From the NCBI RefSeq assembly GCF_004339085.1, contig NZ_SMFX01000001.1:1806242-1870241 (forward strand): a stretch of 64,000 nucleotides of DNA, in the 5' to 3' direction. A model generated the notes under the pieces. That model had not been told where the DNA came from and did no database searches. It worked only from the letters and a program-made list of their open reading frames with translations. Source of the stretch: Thiogranum longum (GTDB lineage: Bacteria > Pseudomonadota > Gammaproteobacteria > DSM-19610). A program made the translations under genes and the position numbers. Shown here piece after piece: positions 9,335-20,783 of the stretch. How positions within the stretch are numbered: the first letter of the stretch is position 1; each line of letters begins with the position of its first letter.

Positions 9335-9597
9335 TTTGTCCACCCGGTATGCCTGTCGATCCACTTCAAACTGATCCAGTACCAGAACGAAATCGGCAGC
9401 ATCATTGCAAACCAGCTCCAGTCCTCGATCACGAACAGGTTCGCGACCCACTCATGGTCAGTGAAAATTCCGGCCCAGGGAATGGTGTAAACGGTAAACA
9501 ATACACAAGCCCAGATCAGCAGCATGGCCCCTTTTCTTGTTGAAATACTCGAAAATGCGAGAAACACCCATATTGGCATCTTGTCTGTTTTTTCCAT
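9331..9597 (-). CDS. Small conserved membrane protein, unknown function
   Basis: An 88-residue protein with a conserved-looking opening (KMPIWVFLAFSSISTRKGA) and two hydrophobic segments (MLLIWACVLFTVYTIPWAGIF and WFAMMLPISFWYWISL). The last codons overlap the PhnA-like start by 4 nt. Starts at 9597 and 9624 are both possible; 9597 removes an unusual basic N-terminus. I recall similar short proteins in other gammaproteobacteria but know of no assigned function. Confidence 0.6.
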   Translation of the reverse strand: MEKTDKMPIWVFLAFSSISTRKGAMLLIWACVLFTVYTIPWAGIFTDHEWVANLFVIEDWSWFAMMLPISFWYWISLKWIDRHTGWTN

Positions 9598-9745
9598 TCG
9601 ATCTCTTCTGCCCCCCGGCTTCATGCTTGCTACCTGTAGCGTGCATTATACATGCCCCGGGGATATCACAAAAAGATCGAAATCGGGATTCGCATCAGAC
9701 AGTTTACAACGCTGGGGGTATTGCCGGGGCTATCTCAGCCGGAGA

Positions 9746-12187
9746 TCATGAAGAACGTTCTGAATTTGCCCTGGTGTGGATGTTGACGTGATCATTATTT
9801 TCTTCGCTCCAGGTATCGATCCACGGGGCTATCTTATCCGCTGGAACGGGGCGGCAAATATAATATCCTTGCGCATAGTTGCAACCCAGCACATCGAGGA
9901 GATCCAGTGCACCAGCAGTCTCAACACCTTCTGCCGTTACTTCCAGTCCCAGGTTATGCGCAAGATCGATGGTTGACCTGACAATGACAGCGTCATTGTC
10001 ATCCTGCTCCATATCCATAACAAATGACTTGTCGATCTTCAGCTCGTCCACCGGAATTCTTTTCAGGTACGCCAGCGAAGAATAGCCGGTTCCGAAGTCA
10101 TCGATGGATATTCCCACCCCCATCGAGTCAAGTGCACGGATCGTTTTTTGTGCTCTTTTTGTGTCCGACATTATGACGCTTTCAGTTATTTCAAGCTGTA
10201 ATTGCCCCGGATGAATATGATGCTCCCCGAGTATCCTGTCCAGGCGTTTGATGAACTGCTCATCCTGGATATTAAGGGTTGACACATTAACGGCAACATC
10301 AACACTGATACCCTGATCCTGCCACTTTCGACAATCGAGGCAGGCCCGGTTAATCACCCAGTTCGTTAATTCGATAATGGAATCGCCGAGCTCGATAATG
10401 GGTATAAATTGATCGGGAGGCAACAAACCGTGTTCAGGGTGCTGCCAGCGGATCAGCGCCTCAAGACTCGATACTGTCCTGTCTGAAACACGTATTTTGG
10501 GCTGGTAGTGGAGAATTAACTCGTTTTCTTTTATAGCCCTGGGCAAGCCACTGATGAGAGACAGCCTTTTCTGGCTGTGTATATCATAACTGTCATCGTA
10601 TAACGCAACACCCACCCCTGCCTTTTTGGCATGGTACATTGCAATATCTGCGTGTCGCATCAGTGTGCTGCTGTCAGTACCGTGCTCCGGGTACATTGCA
10701 ATACCGACACTGGCATCGATCAGCAGCCGCAGGCCTTCCATTTCGAAGTGCTCCTGGATAACCTGCCTTGCTCTTTCAGCCACCTTTCTCGCCTTGTCCA
10801 CGCTATCTGCATTTTTCAGAACAATCGCGAATTCATCACCACCAAGGCGCGCCAGCAATTCATCTTCATTCAGCACGCCCTGCAATCGTTTACTCAATTC
10901 CTTGAGCAATATGTCTCCGCATTTGTGGCCGAGCGAATCATTAATTTCCTTGAACCTGTCAAGATCGAGCAATAACAGCGCAAACGGTTTTCTGGTGGAT
11001 TGATTGCATTTATCCAGAACACTTTCAAGCGTTTCAAACAACCGGACCCTGTTGGGCAAGCCGGTCAATTCATCGTGGTAGGCCTGGTAGTGCAGCTTAT
11101 AACTTGTCTCGTCAAGGTTGGTGGCCATTTCATTAAACGAAGTTGACAGTGATGACAGTTCGGTATTCTCCGGGACATCAACACGAACCTCCCTGCCACC
11201 CTGCTTCAACTGGTCAATGGCACGCTCAAGCTCCTCCAGTGGACGCATCATCACCCTGGAAAAATAAACCACAGCAGCCACGGTTAAAACTGTCGCCAGG
11301 ATAAAAGCCAGGATAAAACGGCTGATCAACCGATCCAGCGGGGCGAGTGCTTCATCAACCGGCTGTTCTACAACCAGCCACCACCGGTGCACAGGATCGA
11401 AATGACTGACACCCGCTACGACATCGCCGGAAATACTGGTATATATGCTCAACATACTGCTTTCAGCCTGACTGAACAGGGCAGCAGGGACTGTTGAAGT
11501 GGATAAATCCCTGCCTGATAACACCAGGCTCGGGTCCGGGTAGGCAACCAGCTGCAAGGCTTCATCAACCACATACACATAACCGCTTTTCCCTACCGAT
11601 ATGGACTGCACTGTATCCCACAGCCACTTCAGGTTAACAATGGCCAGCACCGCACCGATCCGTCCGTTTTCAGAGCGCATGGGGGTTGCAACACGTATTG
11701 CTGGCTCCAGATATTCGGTAAACATAACAGAGCCGATAGTTCGTTTACCCGACAAGGCACGCTGTACCACAGCGTCATCATTAAATACCCGCACCTCGTC
11801 TTTACCCAACCCGCTCATTCGGGAAACACGCTTTACTTCTTTTCCTTCACTGTCAATCAGGCTGACTTCCTCAACCTCGGGTCGACGATTTAAAAAAGCG
11901 TTCAACAAGATCACGGGCTGTACGGCTGAGCCAGTGGCTCCGCCGGCCAGAAGCTCGGAGATGACTTCAGACTCGATGAATACCGGCAGAAAAAATCTCC
12001 CTATTTCATTCGTCGTACTCAGGGCTATTTCGCGTAATTGCTCACTCCTGGATTTGAGTAGCTCGTCGCGTGAGCCGTTGTAGGTCAACGCCCCCCACAA
12101 GACGATAGAGAACAGCTCCAGGGCTACGACAAGGAGAATGATCTTGCTGGCAACACGCCGTGGCGTTTTAACGGGGATTCTCTTCAT
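9746..12187 (-). CDS. Membrane cyclic-di-GMP protein with Cache, HAMP, GGDEF and EAL domains
   Basis: An 813-residue protein. TM1 (about 13-33) is followed by a large extracytoplasmic double-Cache sensor, TM2 near 290-310, HAMP (MRPLEELERAIDQLKQ), GGDEF (LARLGGDEFAIVL intact) and EAL (LEALIRWQHPEHG intact, with DDFGTGYSSLAYLKRIPVDELKID). Both catalytic signatures are complete, so it could make or degrade c-di-GMP depending on the signal. An upstream I-site RxxD is not obvious. Its ATG overlaps the stop of the preceding binding-protein gene by 4 nt (ATGA), so the two are translationally coupled. The binding protein may be the ligand-presenting partner of the Cache domain. Confidence 0.92.
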   Translation of the reverse strand: MKRIPVKTPRRVASKIILLVVALELFSIVLWGALTYNGSRDELLKSRSEQLREIALSTTNEIGRFFLPVFIESEVISELLAGGATGSAVQPVILLNAFLNRRPEVEEVSLIDSEGKEVKRVSRMSGLGKDEVRVFNDDAVVQRALSGKRTIGSVMFTEYLEPAIRVATPMRSENGRIGAVLAIVNLKWLWDTVQSISVGKSGYVYVVDEALQLVAYPDPSLVLSGRDLSTSTVPAALFSQAESSMLSIYTSISGDVVAGVSHFDPVHRWWLVVEQPVDEALAPLDRLISRFILAFILATVLTVAAVVYFSRVMMRPLEELERAIDQLKQGGREVRVDVPENTELSSLSTSFNEMATNLDETSYKLHYQAYHDELTGLPNRVRLFETLESVLDKCNQSTRKPFALLLLDLDRFKEINDSLGHKCGDILLKELSKRLQGVLNEDELLARLGGDEFAIVLKNADSVDKARKVAERARQVIQEHFEMEGLRLLIDASVGIAMYPEHGTDSSTLMRHADIAMYHAKKAGVGVALYDDSYDIHSQKRLSLISGLPRAIKENELILHYQPKIRVSDRTVSSLEALIRWQHPEHGLLPPDQFIPIIELGDSIIELTNWVINRACLDCRKWQDQGISVDVAVNVSTLNIQDEQFIKRLDRILGEHHIHPGQLQLEITESVIMSDTKRAQKTIRALDSMGVGISIDDFGTGYSSLAYLKRIPVDELKIDKSFVMDMEQDDNDAVIVRSTIDLAHNLGLEVTAEGVETAGALDLLDVLGCNYAQGYYICRPVPADKIAPWIDTWSEENNDHVNIHTRANSERSS

Positions 12188-13203
12188 TTAGTGATTGAGA
12201 TATATTCATTCACCTGGCTTCGTGCCACGTCATTCAGATCAATCTCCATATCCTTCCTGACATTTTCATTCATTGTATAAATAATTATCTTGGGTGTCTC
12301 AAACGGTATTTTTCCCGCTTCAACACCCTGCAGCACCTTGCCTGCAAGACGAGCGGCCTGCTTGCCCATATCATAAAAATTGGCCCCGTAACTGGCCAAT
12401 GCCCCTTTCTCCGCCAGGGGCCGGGAGTGCGTCATTAGCGGGAGTTTCAAGCGATACACATTCGGTAAAATTATTTCAGTCAATGCGTTGTCGATGGGTG
12501 CTGTCGGTACGGTCAACATGGCGTCAACCTCACCCGGCTCAAGACGTTTCATCGTTTGTTTTATTTCATCCCGACTGGAAACCGCCCTGGCGTCCACGAA
12601 TATACCACTCTTTTCGGCGACTTCTTTTGCTTTTTCAACACCGATTCGCGAAGGGGCGATAGACTTGTAATACAAAATCAGGATTTTCTTCATACCGGGC
12701 AACAGATCGCGCATAAGCTCAACACGCTTGCCTGACAACTCTGCGTTCAGGTTGTCCACACCTGTCACATCCCAGCCCGGGTCACTACGGCTTTTAACGA
12801 GACCTCTCTCGATGATCGAATTCACGTAGAGCACTACAACCGGTATCTTCGTACCGTCAACCATTTCCTTCATAGTGTCTGCTTCAAGCCCACCCGCCGC
12901 CACAAGCAGGTCAACCTTCTGATCGGCCAGTTCCTTGACAAGCACCTTCAATGCAGGTCTTTTGTTGCCGGCATTTCGGATTAAATAGCGTATTGAAAAA
13001 TCTTCATCGTTGGCGAGCCGGGTTAACTCCTCCTGAAAGCCATTCACCTGCGGCTGTCGCGAATCCCCGAACAGCACAATGCCGACAGTCTTGATATCCG
13101 TGTCTTCAGGGCTCCCGCACCCCGCCAGAACCAGCGCAATCGAAACAATAAATACCGCCATGAGATCGGCCCGCAAGCGCTTATATAACCCAAGATATTT
13201 CAT
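12184..13203 (-). CDS. ABC-type substrate-binding lipoprotein (PF04392-like), coupled to the GGDEF-EAL protein
   Basis: A 339-residue protein from the ATG at 13203, with a lipoprotein signal (FIVSIALVLAGC). The mature protein has the type-I periplasmic fold pattern of the uncharacterised ABC_sub_bind family (VGIVLFGDSRQPQVNGFQEEL ... VDLLVAAGG). No transporter permease or ATPase gene is adjacent. The gene ends inside the start of the GGDEF-EAL gene, so it looks like a dedicated input module. A start at 13239 is possible but would put basic residues ahead of an otherwise standard signal. Confidence 0.82.
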   Translation of the reverse strand: MKYLGLYKRLRADLMAVFIVSIALVLAGCGSPEDTDIKTVGIVLFGDSRQPQVNGFQEELTRLANDEDFSIRYLIRNAGNKRPALKVLVKELADQKVDLLVAAGGLEADTMKEMVDGTKIPVVVLYVNSIIERGLVKSRSDPGWDVTGVDNLNAELSGKRVELMRDLLPGMKKILILYYKSIAPSRIGVEKAKEVAEKSGIFVDARAVSSRDEIKQTMKRLEPGEVDAMLTVPTAPIDNALTEIILPNVYRLKLPLMTHSRPLAEKGALASYGANFYDMGKQAARLAGKVLQGVEAGKIPFETPKIIIYTMNENVRKDMEIDLNDVARSQVNEYISITK

Positions 13204-13312
13204 GGCGTTAGCCTGCCTGTGCAATTGTGTTACCTGCATAGTAGCACCCCACCCCGTCCTGCGTGCAAGTGGCCTTGAACTGACCCGAAAACAGTCCTGT
13301 TACCAGGACATT

Positions 13313-14668
13313 TCAGAACACCAGCGAGTACCCCAGCCCCACCACCGCACACGCGGCAATAACCGTCACCACTCCCACTTTGTAGCGGAACAACGCCACA
13401 AACGCTGCTGCACCGATCAGGGCGGAGAACCACTCGAAACGACCGTCGAACCCCTGCGGCCACAACACGTGATAGGCAAAGAACGCCGCCAGGTTGAGAA
13501 CCACACCCACCACTGCGGCAGTGATGCCGGTTAATGGTCCAGTGAACTTCACATCACCGCGCGTCGCCTCGACCGCCGGGGCACCGATCAGGATAAACAG
13601 GAACGAAGGCAGAAAGGTAAACAGCGTGGCGACACTGGCGCCGGCGGCACCCGCCAGCGGCAGCAGGTCCGGGCCAAACAGCTCTCGGGTCCAGCCGCCG
13701 ACATAACCCACAAACGCCACCACCATAATCAGCGGCCCGGGCGTGGTCTCACCCAGCGCCAGGCCGTCGATCATCTGCGCGCCGGTCAACCACTGGTAAT
13801 GCTCGACACCGCCCTGGTAGACATAGGGCAATACCGCATAGGCACCGCCAAACGTCACCAGCGCCGCCTTGGTAAAGAACCAGCCCATCTGCGTGAGTGT
13901 GCCGTCCCAACCCCAGCGCGACGCCAACAGCGCCAGCACACCGGCACCGATCGACACACCAACCAGCCCGATCGCGATGCAGCGACCCCAGCTAAAGCGG
14001 GCGTGCGCCGGCACCGGGGTATCATTATCAATAATCGCCGGGCCGTAAGAATTCTTGCCATCGCCGTGATGCCCGCCCGTCCTGAACTTGTCCGGCGCAA
14101 CCCGCGAACCGACCGCACCGATCAGGCCGGCCATCAGCACGATATAAGGAAAAGGCACATCAAAGGCGAAGATCGCGATAAACGCCAGCACCGCCAGTGC
14201 GCGCAGTACATTGTTCTTCAGCGCCCGCGAGCCAATGCGGTAAGCCGCAAACACCACAATCGCCGTCACCGCGGGCTTGATACCGTACAGAATCCCCTCC
14301 ACCGCCGGCACATCGCCAAACGCCAGGTAGACCCACGTCAGCCCCATCAGAATGAACAGCGACGGCAGCACAAACAGCACGCCGGCGACAATGCCGCCCC
14401 ACACCCCGTGCATCAGCCAGCCGATATAGGTCGCCAGTTGCTGCGCCTCCGGCCCCGGCAGCACCATGGTGTAGTTAAGCGCATGCAGGAAACGATGCTC
14501 GGAAATCCAGCGCCGCTTCTCGACCAGTTCCTGGTGCATCATGCTGATCTGGCCGGCAGGGCCACCGAAACTGATGAAGCCGAGTTTCAGCCAGTAGAAG
14601 AAGGCTTCAGCAAAAGAGACGGGCGGCGGTTGTTGTGTTGCATCGGGTGGAGCAGCTGGCACGCGCAT
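13313..14668 (-). CDS. chrA: Chromate transporter, ChrA (CHR) family, long form
   Basis: A 451-residue polytopic protein made of two homologous CHR halves. The first half has FISFGGPAGQISMMHQELVEKRRWI and LPGPEAQQLATYIGW. The second has FGGAYAVLPYVYQGGVEHYQWLTGAQMIDGLALGETTPGPL. These are the signature regions of ChrA proteins that export chromate. I chose the ATG at 14668 with AAGG close upstream; a GTG at 14689 is the alternative. No chrB-type regulator is near, and the gene is divergent from ftsH. Export of another oxyanion is possible. Confidence 0.9.
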   Translation of the reverse strand: MRVPAAPPDATQQPPPVSFAEAFFYWLKLGFISFGGPAGQISMMHQELVEKRRWISEHRFLHALNYTMVLPGPEAQQLATYIGWLMHGVWGGIVAGVLFVLPSLFILMGLTWVYLAFGDVPAVEGILYGIKPAVTAIVVFAAYRIGSRALKNNVLRALAVLAFIAIFAFDVPFPYIVLMAGLIGAVGSRVAPDKFRTGGHHGDGKNSYGPAIIDNDTPVPAHARFSWGRCIAIGLVGVSIGAGVLALLASRWGWDGTLTQMGWFFTKAALVTFGGAYAVLPYVYQGGVEHYQWLTGAQMIDGLALGETTPGPLIMVVAFVGYVGGWTRELFGPDLLPLAGAAGASVATLFTFLPSFLFILIGAPAVEATRGDVKFTGPLTGITAAVVGVVLNLAAFFAYHVLWPQGFDGRFEWFSALIGAAAFVALFRYKVGVVTVIAACAVVGLGYSLVF

Positions 14669-14819
14669 GGCACCTTTATCGTTATTCACCGCGACCGAGT
14701 ATACTCGAAGCCTGCATAACTAGCCTGCCCTGCTTTCACATCGTACAGGACGAATCGCATTGTCCGGTGTATCCTGTCCGCTGACGACTACGGGCACCCG
14801 CTAAACCGGTGAGGGTAAT

Positions 14820-16721
<1,902 letters not shown>

Positions 16722-16770
16722 ACCTGTCAGTTATGTCCACTTCAGCGATATTTCATCCACCCTGCAGGCC

Positions 16771-17199
16771 TCAGACCCACGGCACTGTTTCATCGACCAG
16801 TTGCGCATCATGCAGCTTTGATGCCTTGAGTCCATTTTCCGGCGCCTGGATTACGACATAATAGAGATCGTCCTGTCCCGTATTCCACCATGCACGCTTG
16901 ACGCCGGTGGCCACGCGCACCACGCTGCCCTCTTCTACCGGAAAGCGGTCATCACCGACCACCATCTCGCCTGCGCCACCGATAAAGACATAAACCTCTT
17001 CGTTGTCATTATGCGAGTGGTAAAAGTCGACCCCGGTATTCGGCGCATCCTTGTTGACCGACACCTCCATACCCGTCAGGCCGATGAGTTCACCGAGAAA
17101 CGCTTTACCCACCAGCCTGATGGGCGCCCCTTCCGGCGCAAACACGTGCTGCTCCAGCGCGTTGAGCTTTCCAATATTTGCCGTGGAATAATGGTTCAT
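16771..17199 (-). CDS. Small cupin-domain protein under TetR control
   Basis: A 142-residue single cupin (VDFYHSHNDNEEVYVFIGGAGEMVVGDD as motif 1, then a second beta motif around VVRVATGVKRAWWNTG). Metal ligands expected in cupin motif 1 (His-x-His, Glu) are present. The substrate cannot be told from the sequence. It is divergent from a TetR-type regulator, with two similar operator-like sites between the two genes, so it is probably the regulator's target. Confidence 0.75.
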   Translation of the reverse strand: MNHYSTANIGKLNALEQHVFAPEGAPIRLVGKAFLGELIGLTGMEVSVNKDAPNTGVDFYHSHNDNEEVYVFIGGAGEMVVGDDRFPVEEGSVVRVATGVKRAWWNTGQDDLYYVVIQAPENGLKASKLHDAQLVDETVPWV

Positions 17200-17238
17200 G
17201 ATGCATCTCCCTGATAATGAAAGATCTGGCTACTTATT

Positions 17239-17254
17239 GTAGCGTTCACTACAT
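17239..17254. promoter_or_regulatory. Putative TetR operator, copy 1
   Basis: TGTAGCGTTCACTACA has palindromic arms TGTAG/CTACA. Read on the other strand (TGTAGTGAACGCTACA) it aligns with copy 2 at 17288-17303. Confidence 0.5.
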
Positions 17255-17287
17255 TATTGCCCGTCGCCAGACCTGTCAAGACTTTTT

Positions 17288-17303
17288 TGTAGTGAATGTT
17301 ATA
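17288..17303. promoter_or_regulatory. Putative TetR operator, copy 2, overlapping the regulator's -10 box
   Basis: TGTAGTGAATGTTATA matches copy 1 in 13 of 16 positions. A TATAAT box lies at 17300-17305, about 30 nt before the TetR start codon, so binding here would block transcription of the regulator itself. Confidence 0.5.
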
Positions 17304-17334
17304 ATTGCTATACGGTTTAAAAGCAGGTGACCCG

Positions 17335-17931
17335 ATGGCCCGAACGAAGAATTTTGACGAAGACAAGGTACTGGAAGCCGCCATGCTGCTGTTCTGGGAA
17401 AAAGGCTACTCGGCAACATCCATGAAAGAACTCGAACAGGTCATGCAGCTCAACCCGACCAGCATCTACAACACCTTCGGCAGCAAGCGCGAACTGTTCC
17501 AGAAAGCCCTCAGGCTTTACATGAACAGCGCCCTGTCCGGCTTCATCGATGCAATAACAAATGCCAGGTCATTGCCGATCGCGCTGCAGAACGTGCTGAA
17601 CGAAGTCATACGCCTGCACTACAACCCGGGGCATCCCGGAGGCTGTATGGTGATGCTTTCCATACTGGAAAACGAGCAACACGATGAAGAAACAAGGGCG
17701 ATGCTGAACTCAGCCTTGCCCCTGTTGCGGGATACCCTCGTCAAACGCTTCAAACAGGCACAGGCTGCAGGCGAAATCAGTACTGAAATGGACAGCAAGG
17801 ACTTTGGCAATCACGTAACCGCATTGATTTCCGGCATGATCACCATGGCCAAATCGGGCTTTTCAAAAAATGAGCTCAAGCACCTGATACAGAGTTCAAG
17901 CGATTGCCTGTTGCAGCAGTGTGGCATTTAA
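17335..17931 (+). CDS. TetR-family transcriptional regulator
   Basis: A 198-residue protein that starts at ATG 17335 behind AGCAGGTGA. The N-terminal helix-turn-helix (FDEDKVLEAAMLLFWEKGYSATSMKELEQVMQLNPTSIYNTFGSKRELF) is typical of TetR proteins of the AcrR/NemR group. The C-terminal part is an all-helical ligand domain with three Cys residues (GGCMV and the terminal LLQQCGI). The neighbouring cupin gene is divergent and shares operator-like sites, so local repression is likely. The inducer is unknown. Confidence 0.88.
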   Translation: MARTKNFDEDKVLEAAMLLFWEKGYSATSMKELEQVMQLNPTSIYNTFGSKRELFQKALRLYMNSALSGFIDAITNARSLPIALQNVLNEVIRLHYNPGHPGGCMVMLSILENEQHDEETRAMLNSALPLLRDTLVKRFKQAQAAGEISTEMDSKDFGNHVTALISGMITMAKSGFSKNELKHLIQSSSDCLLQQCGI

Positions 17932-17946
17932 AACATAAGTTATACA

Positions 17947-19326
17947 TCAACATTCAGTGATACTTACGGCAAGGCCACCCAGCGATGTTTCCTTATATTT
18001 ATGCGACATTTCCAGTCCGGTTTGTTTCATCGCTTCAATACAGCTATCCAGCGGCATGAAATGATCACCACTTCCCCTGAGCGCCAGAGAGGTCGCTGTA
18101 TACGCCTTGATAGCGCCAAAACCATTACGTTCTATACATGGCACCTGCACAAGACCATTAACAGGATCACACGTCATACCCAGGTGGTGCTCAAGGGCGA
18201 TCTCTGCGGCATTTTCTACCTGTTGAGGCGTACCACCACGGGCAGAACACAGACCCGCAGCAGCCATCGCCGCCGCCGAGCCGACCTCACCCTGGCAACC
18301 CACTTCAGCGCCGGAAATCGAGCTTCGGTGTTTAATCAAACCTCCGATGGCACTGGCCGTAAGAAGAAACGCCCGCACCTGCTCAATAGTGCCTTGTTCA
18401 TGGTTGACAAAATAATAGAGAACCGCAGGTATCACACCGGCTGCACCGTTTGTTGGTGCGGTGACCACCATTTGTCCCGCAGCATTTTCCTCATTCACAG
18501 CCATGGCATACGCGCATAGCCAATCATTGATATTGGCGCTATCGGGATTGCTTTTAATATCCTCGTACAGGTGTTTTGCGCGACGGGAAATACCCAGCCC
18601 ACCGGGAAGAACCCCTTCAGCACTCAGCCCTTTCTCTATACACGCTTGCATGGCACCCCATATCTTGTCCATGCCCTCTAAAAGCAGATTTTCAGACAGA
18701 TGTTCGAGTTCATTAAGCTGTTTCATCCGGGCAATTGAAAGACCACTGTCTTTCGCCATCTGTAACATTGAACTGGCCGAGTCAAAAGCATATTGGCATG
18801 AAGCAGAAGACTCCATTTTAAGGGGCGCCTGCAATTGACTGATTTCTTCCAGGGTATTGATAAATCCGCCACCAATGGAAAAATACGTTTTGGAATATAG
18901 TATCCCGCCGTCAGCATCCGTAAGGTCAAACACCATCCCGTTGGGATGCTCGGGCAAGGGATCGCCTTTATCAAAAACGATGTGTTCCTCAGGATCAAAA
19001 CCAATGCAGGTATCGTTATCCAGGACAATACCGTTACTTTCCCGGACCTGTTTGAGCAGTTCAGTAACGTCTTTATCCGCAAGACTGTACGGTTGATAAC
19101 CGTGCAACCCCAAAGCCACCGCGTGATCGGTAGAATGCCCTTTTCCGGTAAAAGCCAGTGACCCTTTCAGGGTGCACCGGATAAATACCCTTTCTGTGCC
19201 GGATTGAACAAGCTTTTGTTCATTTATACGACTAACGAAATCATAGGCCGCAACCATTGGACCGAGCGTATGGGAACTCGATGGGCCGATGCCGATTTTA
19301 AAAAGGTCCAGTACGCTGATAAACAT
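17947..19326 (-). CDS. sdaA: L-serine ammonia-lyase (iron-sulfur)
   Basis: A 459-residue single-chain L-serine dehydratase that converts L-serine to pyruvate and ammonia. The beta-domain signature DLFKIGIGPSSSHTLGP and the alpha-domain cluster region (SGAEVGCQGEVGSAAAMAAAG, MTCDPVNGLVQVPCIERN) are present, with cysteines in the spacing used for a [4Fe-4S] cluster. Length and order match SdaA. The ATG at 19326 follows a GTG two codons upstream and gives the usual MFISVLDLFK opening. A MITE-like element lies only 22 bp upstream, so the promoter must be inside or beyond it. Confidence 0.95.
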   Translation of the reverse strand: MFISVLDLFKIGIGPSSSHTLGPMVAAYDFVSRINEQKLVQSGTERVFIRCTLKGSLAFTGKGHSTDHAVALGLHGYQPYSLADKDVTELLKQVRESNGIVLDNDTCIGFDPEEHIVFDKGDPLPEHPNGMVFDLTDADGGILYSKTYFSIGGGFINTLEEISQLQAPLKMESSASCQYAFDSASSMLQMAKDSGLSIARMKQLNELEHLSENLLLEGMDKIWGAMQACIEKGLSAEGVLPGGLGISRRAKHLYEDIKSNPDSANINDWLCAYAMAVNEENAAGQMVVTAPTNGAAGVIPAVLYYFVNHEQGTIEQVRAFLLTASAIGGLIKHRSSISGAEVGCQGEVGSAAAMAAAGLCSARGGTPQQVENAAEIALEHHLGMTCDPVNGLVQVPCIERNGFGAIKAYTATSLALRGSGDHFMPLDSCIEAMKQTGLEMSHKYKETSLGGLAVSITEC

Positions 19327-19347
19327 AATCACAAATACCGTTATATA

Positions 19348-19484
19348 CCAGGGAACCTCTGATTAATTCGTCATTGCGAGGAACGAAGTGACGCGGCAAT
19401 CTCTAACAGACTGATTCCATTGCAGGAGATTGCCGCGCTTCGCTCGCAATGACGTGAACTCTGAATTAATCAGAGGCTCCCTGG
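19348..19484. mobile_element. MITE-like element, copy 2 (22 bp terminal inverted repeats)
   Basis: Ends 19348-19369 and 19463-19484 are inverted repeats of 22 bp with one mismatch (core CCTCTGATTAATTC). The interior is a long imperfect hairpin of the common CGTCATTGCGAG type found in many gammaproteobacterial genomes. The termini are closely related to those at 8592-8747. It sits between nhaA and sdaA on the minus strand. Confidence 0.6.
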
Positions 19485-19500
19485 ATGAAAATCACTAACG

Positions 19501-20718
19501 TCAACCCACATTTTTTGCCGCGTCCTTGCTGAGTTGATTGTTGGAACGCAAACTCATACGTAAAACCATATAACCAATAATGCCAGATGCCAATGAACCT
19601 AAAATAATGCCGAGCCGTTCATCGAATGTCTGATTAACACCCGTTTCCTCGAATGCAAGTGACCCGATAAACAGACTCATTGTAAAACCAATGCCGCATA
19701 AGGCCGAAGTACCATACAGTGAACTCCAGGACATACCCATTGGCAACCTGGTCAGGTTAAGCTTGATCGCCAGCCAACAAAAACCGAAAACACCCGCCTG
19801 TTTTCCTGCGAATAAACCGAGCGCAATACCAAATGGAACGCTGTGGGCTATCTGTTCATATCCGACACCGGAAAGACTGATGCCGGCATTGGCGAAGGCA
19901 AATAGTGGCAATACAAAAAATGCAACAACAGCATGAAGGTCATGCTCCATTCTCTTCAAGGGCGAGTATGTAGTATTTGTTTTTGACTTCATCGGGATAA
20001 ACATGGCCAGAATAACGCCAGCCAATGTTGCATGGACACCGGACTTCAACATGGCGGCCCACATAACAGCACCAACCACGATATACAGGCTTGTCGATTC
20101 GGGATTGCGCTTGTTCAACAAGGCAAGAACGGTTATACAAAAGGCCACAACAGCAAGCGACGTAAGCGATATCTTTGCCGTGTAAAAAACAGCGATGATG
20201 ATAATCGCCCCGATATCATCAAAAATTGCCAATGAAGTGAGAAATATTTTAATACTGACAGGGACTCGTGAACCCATTAACGACAAGACGCCCAGTGCGA
20301 AAGCAATATCCGTTGCAGCCGGAATTGCCCAGCCTTTCATGGCCACGGGGTCTGCAAAATTGAAATACGTATAAATGAGCGCAGGAACCGCCATGCCACC
20401 AATTGCCCCGATACCGGGCAGAATGATATTGCGCTTATCCGAAAGTTCGCCCTCGATAAGCTCCCGCTTTAACTCCAGGCCGATCAGGAAAAAGAATATC
20501 GCCATTAACCCATCATTAACCCAGAGTAGTAAGGGTTTTGCGATAGCAAACGTGCCGACCTGAATCTCTACAGGCGTATTAAGAAATAAAGCATAATAAG
20601 ATTGTAGCGGTGTATTGGCGAATACCAGGGCAAGCATAGCCGCGAACATAAGAATAATGCCGCCAGACGACTCAAGTCTGAAGAACCTGGTAATGAATAA
20701 TTCTTGAGTATTGCTCAT
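19501..20718 (-). CDS. nhaA: Na+/H+ antiporter NhaA
   Basis: A 405-residue inner-membrane antiporter that exchanges internal Na+ for external H+ and supports pH and salt tolerance. The opening RFFRLESSGGIILMFAAMLALVFANTPL is characteristic, and the ion-binding Asp pair appears in SLAIFDDIGAIIIIAVFYT. About 12 hydrophobic segments are visible, and the length matches the family. It is transcribed toward sdaA with a MITE-like element between them. Confidence 0.95.
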   Translation of the reverse strand: MSNTQELFITRFFRLESSGGIILMFAAMLALVFANTPLQSYYALFLNTPVEIQVGTFAIAKPLLLWVNDGLMAIFFFLIGLELKRELIEGELSDKRNIILPGIGAIGGMAVPALIYTYFNFADPVAMKGWAIPAATDIAFALGVLSLMGSRVPVSIKIFLTSLAIFDDIGAIIIIAVFYTAKISLTSLAVVAFCITVLALLNKRNPESTSLYIVVGAVMWAAMLKSGVHATLAGVILAMFIPMKSKTNTTYSPLKRMEHDLHAVVAFFVLPLFAFANAGISLSGVGYEQIAHSVPFGIALGLFAGKQAGVFGFCWLAIKLNLTRLPMGMSWSSLYGTSALCGIGFTMSLFIGSLAFEETGVNQTFDERLGIILGSLASGIIGYMVLRMSLRSNNQLSKDAAKNVG

Positions 20719-20783
20719 GATATCCTTCGCGCTCCAGAGATTTAGATCAGTAGTACATATTCAAGATTAACCCTGTGCGAATA

